From CAYOOT01 sp964405665 (lineage in GTDB: Bacteria > Bdellovibrionota_C > UBA2361 > SZUA-149 > CAZDWZ01): 6,664 bases of DNA. The translations under genes and the position numbers were made by a program. This document shows positions 5,400-6,664 of this stretch, piece after piece. The notes beneath the pieces are model-generated. The model did no database searches and was not told the DNA's origin. It saw nothing but the letters and a program-made list of their open reading frames with translations. Location: the NCBI GenBank assembly GCA_964405665.1, contig CAYOOT010000112.1, forward strand, positions 1 to 6,664, read 5' to 3'. Every line of letters begins with the position of its first letter. The first letter of the stretch is position 1.

Positions 5400-6599
5400 A
5401 TGTTAGCAATTAATGGAGGTACTCCTGTTAGAAGCAAGGCAATGCCATTTAGAAAAGCATTTGGGCCGGATGAAATTGAATCACTACAGGAAGCAATTAA
5501 TTATTATGCCTCTCGAAACGAAGATCCTCCATATCAAGGACATTTTGAAAAACAATTTTGCGATGCTTTTGTCAGTTACATGGGAGAAGATGGCTTTGCC
5601 GATGCTGTTTCTACCGGCACTGCTTCCGTCTATGTGGCCTTAGCTGCCCTTAATTTACCAAAAGGCTCTGAAGTAATAATTTCTCCGGTCACTGACAGTG
5701 GTCCATTAAACTGCATCATCATGCAAGGCTATATTCCGGTTCTCGCCGACAGCGCTCCTAACAGTTATAATATCGGAGTAGCTCAGATGTTAGAAAGAAT
5801 AACTCCAAAAACATCCGCTATTTTAGCCGTTCATGCAGCGGGAGAACCTTTGGAAATCGATCGCTTAGTTGAAGCTGCGCATAATAAAAATATCAAAGTT
5901 TTAGAAGACTGCAGTCAAGCTCCGGGAGCCTTATGTAAAGGCCGCAAAGTGGGAACCTTTGGCGATGTTGCTGCTTTTTCTACAATGTACAGAAAAAATC
6001 TGATGAGCGGAGGCAGTGGAGGCATGGTTTATACAAAAGACCAAAATATTTACAATCAAGCTTTGGCCCATGCTGATCGGGGAAAACAAGTTTGGAGAAA
6101 GGATTTAAATCTTAGCGATCCTACTGAATCATTATTCCCGGCATTGAATTTTAATACTAACGAATTTTCTTCGGCGATCGGACTTGCTTCCTTGAAAAGG
6201 CTTGATCAAACTATCAAGCTAAGAAATGCTTTTCTTCAAAAATTTGTTTCAGCCTTACTTAATGAATCCACAGTATGTAAACCTTATAATTTTCATTCCG
6301 GGTTTTCACCCTTTTATTTTCCTGTTTTTGTTGACGAGAAACGCATTTCTTGTTCCAAGATTGATTTTGCCAAGGCTGTTGCCGCCGAAGGAATCGGCCT
6401 TTTGCCGCATTATGGCTGTCTAATTGCTGGATGGAAATTTGCAAGGCCTTACCTTTCAGATAATTTTGCAACACCCAATGCTTTTAAGACAAGAAATACT
6501 TCTTTTAATTTGTTTCTTAATGAACAATATGGAGATGAAGAAGTTGAAGATTGTATTAAGGCGATTAAGAAAGTTGAAGAATATTACCGAAAAATGTGA
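5400..6599 (+). CDS. DegT/DnrJ/EryC1/StrS family PLP-dependent aminotransferase
   Basis: The 399-residue enzyme transfers an amino group, usually from glutamate, to a keto carbon of a nucleotide-linked sugar or a cyclitol. The family N-terminus LAINGGTPVRSK (residues 2-13) begins right after the start. STGTAS (71-76) binds the cofactor phosphate, VHAAGEPLEID (144-154) matches the usual VH-GxPxDxD strand, and EDCSQAPGA (169-177) is the EDxxQAxGA motif with D170 and Q173. K199 in MYRKNLMSGGSGG (196-208) is the likely PLP lysine. The C-terminus shows FRP-like contacts at HYGCL (337-341) and WKFARPYLSDN (345-355). Length is typical. VTDSGPLNCII (97-107) places it in a distinct branch rather than with the best-known ArnB-type members. 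It follows the formyltransferase by 17 bases, so an aminate-then-formylate sequence is reasonable. The product position cannot be assigned. Confidence 0.93.
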   Translation: MLAINGGTPVRSKAMPFRKAFGPDEIESLQEAINYYASRNEDPPYQGHFEKQFCDAFVSYMGEDGFADAVSTGTASVYVALAALNLPKGSEVIISPVTDSGPLNCIIMQGYIPVLADSAPNSYNIGVAQMLERITPKTSAILAVHAAGEPLEIDRLVEAAHNKNIKVLEDCSQAPGALCKGRKVGTFGDVAAFSTMYRKNLMSGGSGGMVYTKDQNIYNQALAHADRGKQVWRKDLNLSDPTESLFPALNFNTNEFSSAIGLASLKRLDQTIKLRNAFLQKFVSALLNESTVCKPYNFHSGFSPFYFPVFVDEKRISCSKIDFAKAVAAEGIGLLPHYGCLIAGWKFARPYLSDNFATPNAFKTRNTSFNLFLNEQYGDEEVEDCIKAIKKVEEYYRKM

Positions 6600-6610
6600 T
6601 ATAGGCGCAT

Positions 6611-6664
6611 TTTCTGATTTCTGATTTCTGATTTCTGATTTCTGATTTCTGATTTCTGATTTCT
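6611..6664 (+). repeat. 7-base tandem repeat (TTTCTGA), at least 7.7 copies, running off the window end
   Basis: TTTCTGA repeats without a single change from 6611 to the last base, giving seven full copies and five bases more. It begins 11 bases after the aminotransferase stop. Because 7 is not a multiple of 3, all frames are sampled, and TGA occurs in each of them, so it is non-coding on the plus strand. It resembles the short tandemly repeated heptamers known from cyanobacteria in unit size only, not in sequence. It could also mark a contig edge, since such arrays break assemblies. Confidence 0.97.

Noticed and set aside
6611..6664. CRISPR array
   Set aside because: The units are 7 bases with no spacers; a CRISPR needs repeats of roughly 24-40 bases with unique spacers. 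This is a simple tandem repeat.

Overview
This is an AT-rich window (roughly one third G+C by eye) from a bacterium with a Gram-negative type envelope. The evidence for the envelope type is a family 2 glycosyltransferase of the lipopolysaccharide-core (WaaE/KdtX-like) type, directly followed by the housekeeping pair yicC and gmk. The proteins are clearly bacterial, but the composition and divergence fit an uncultivated low-GC lineage (for example a Margulisbacteria-, Omnitrophota- or Elusimicrobia-like group). That placement is a guess from style, not a measurement.

Layout. (1) 19-2363, plus strand: a tightly packed block of glycosyltransferase, YicC-family endoribonuclease and guanylate kinase, with a 4-base ATGA overlap and then a 3-base gap. 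It looks like one transcription unit. (2) 2373-2873, minus strand: an unrecognised three-helix membrane protein that converges on gmk. (3) 2874-3359: a long AT-rich gap with no securely identified gene. It holds two small candidate reading frames (51 codons minus, 46 codons plus), short inverted repeats, and presumably the promoter of the next genes. (4) 3360-6599, plus strand: a radical SAM/SPASM protein, a small formyltransferase and a DegT/DnrJ/EryC1/StrS-type PLP aminotransferase. Between the first two lies a 116-base palindromic element of the dispersed 'GTTGCGAG...GAAGCAATCTCC' type. (5) 6611 to the window end: a pure 7-base tandem repeat that runs off the end.

How the genes may work together. 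The first block pairs envelope glycan assembly with RNA turnover and nucleotide metabolism; this is common genome organisation, not a pathway. The last three genes look like a small sugar- or cyclitol-modification module. The aminotransferase would put an amine on a keto carbon, and the formyltransferase could N-formylate that amine. The radical SAM/SPASM enzyme may prepare the carbon skeleton, by analogy with BtrN and the DegT-family aminotransferase of butirosin biosynthesis. This is the most interesting hypothesis in the window. The substrate is not visible from the sequence, and no sugar nucleotidyltransferase or dehydratase is present here.
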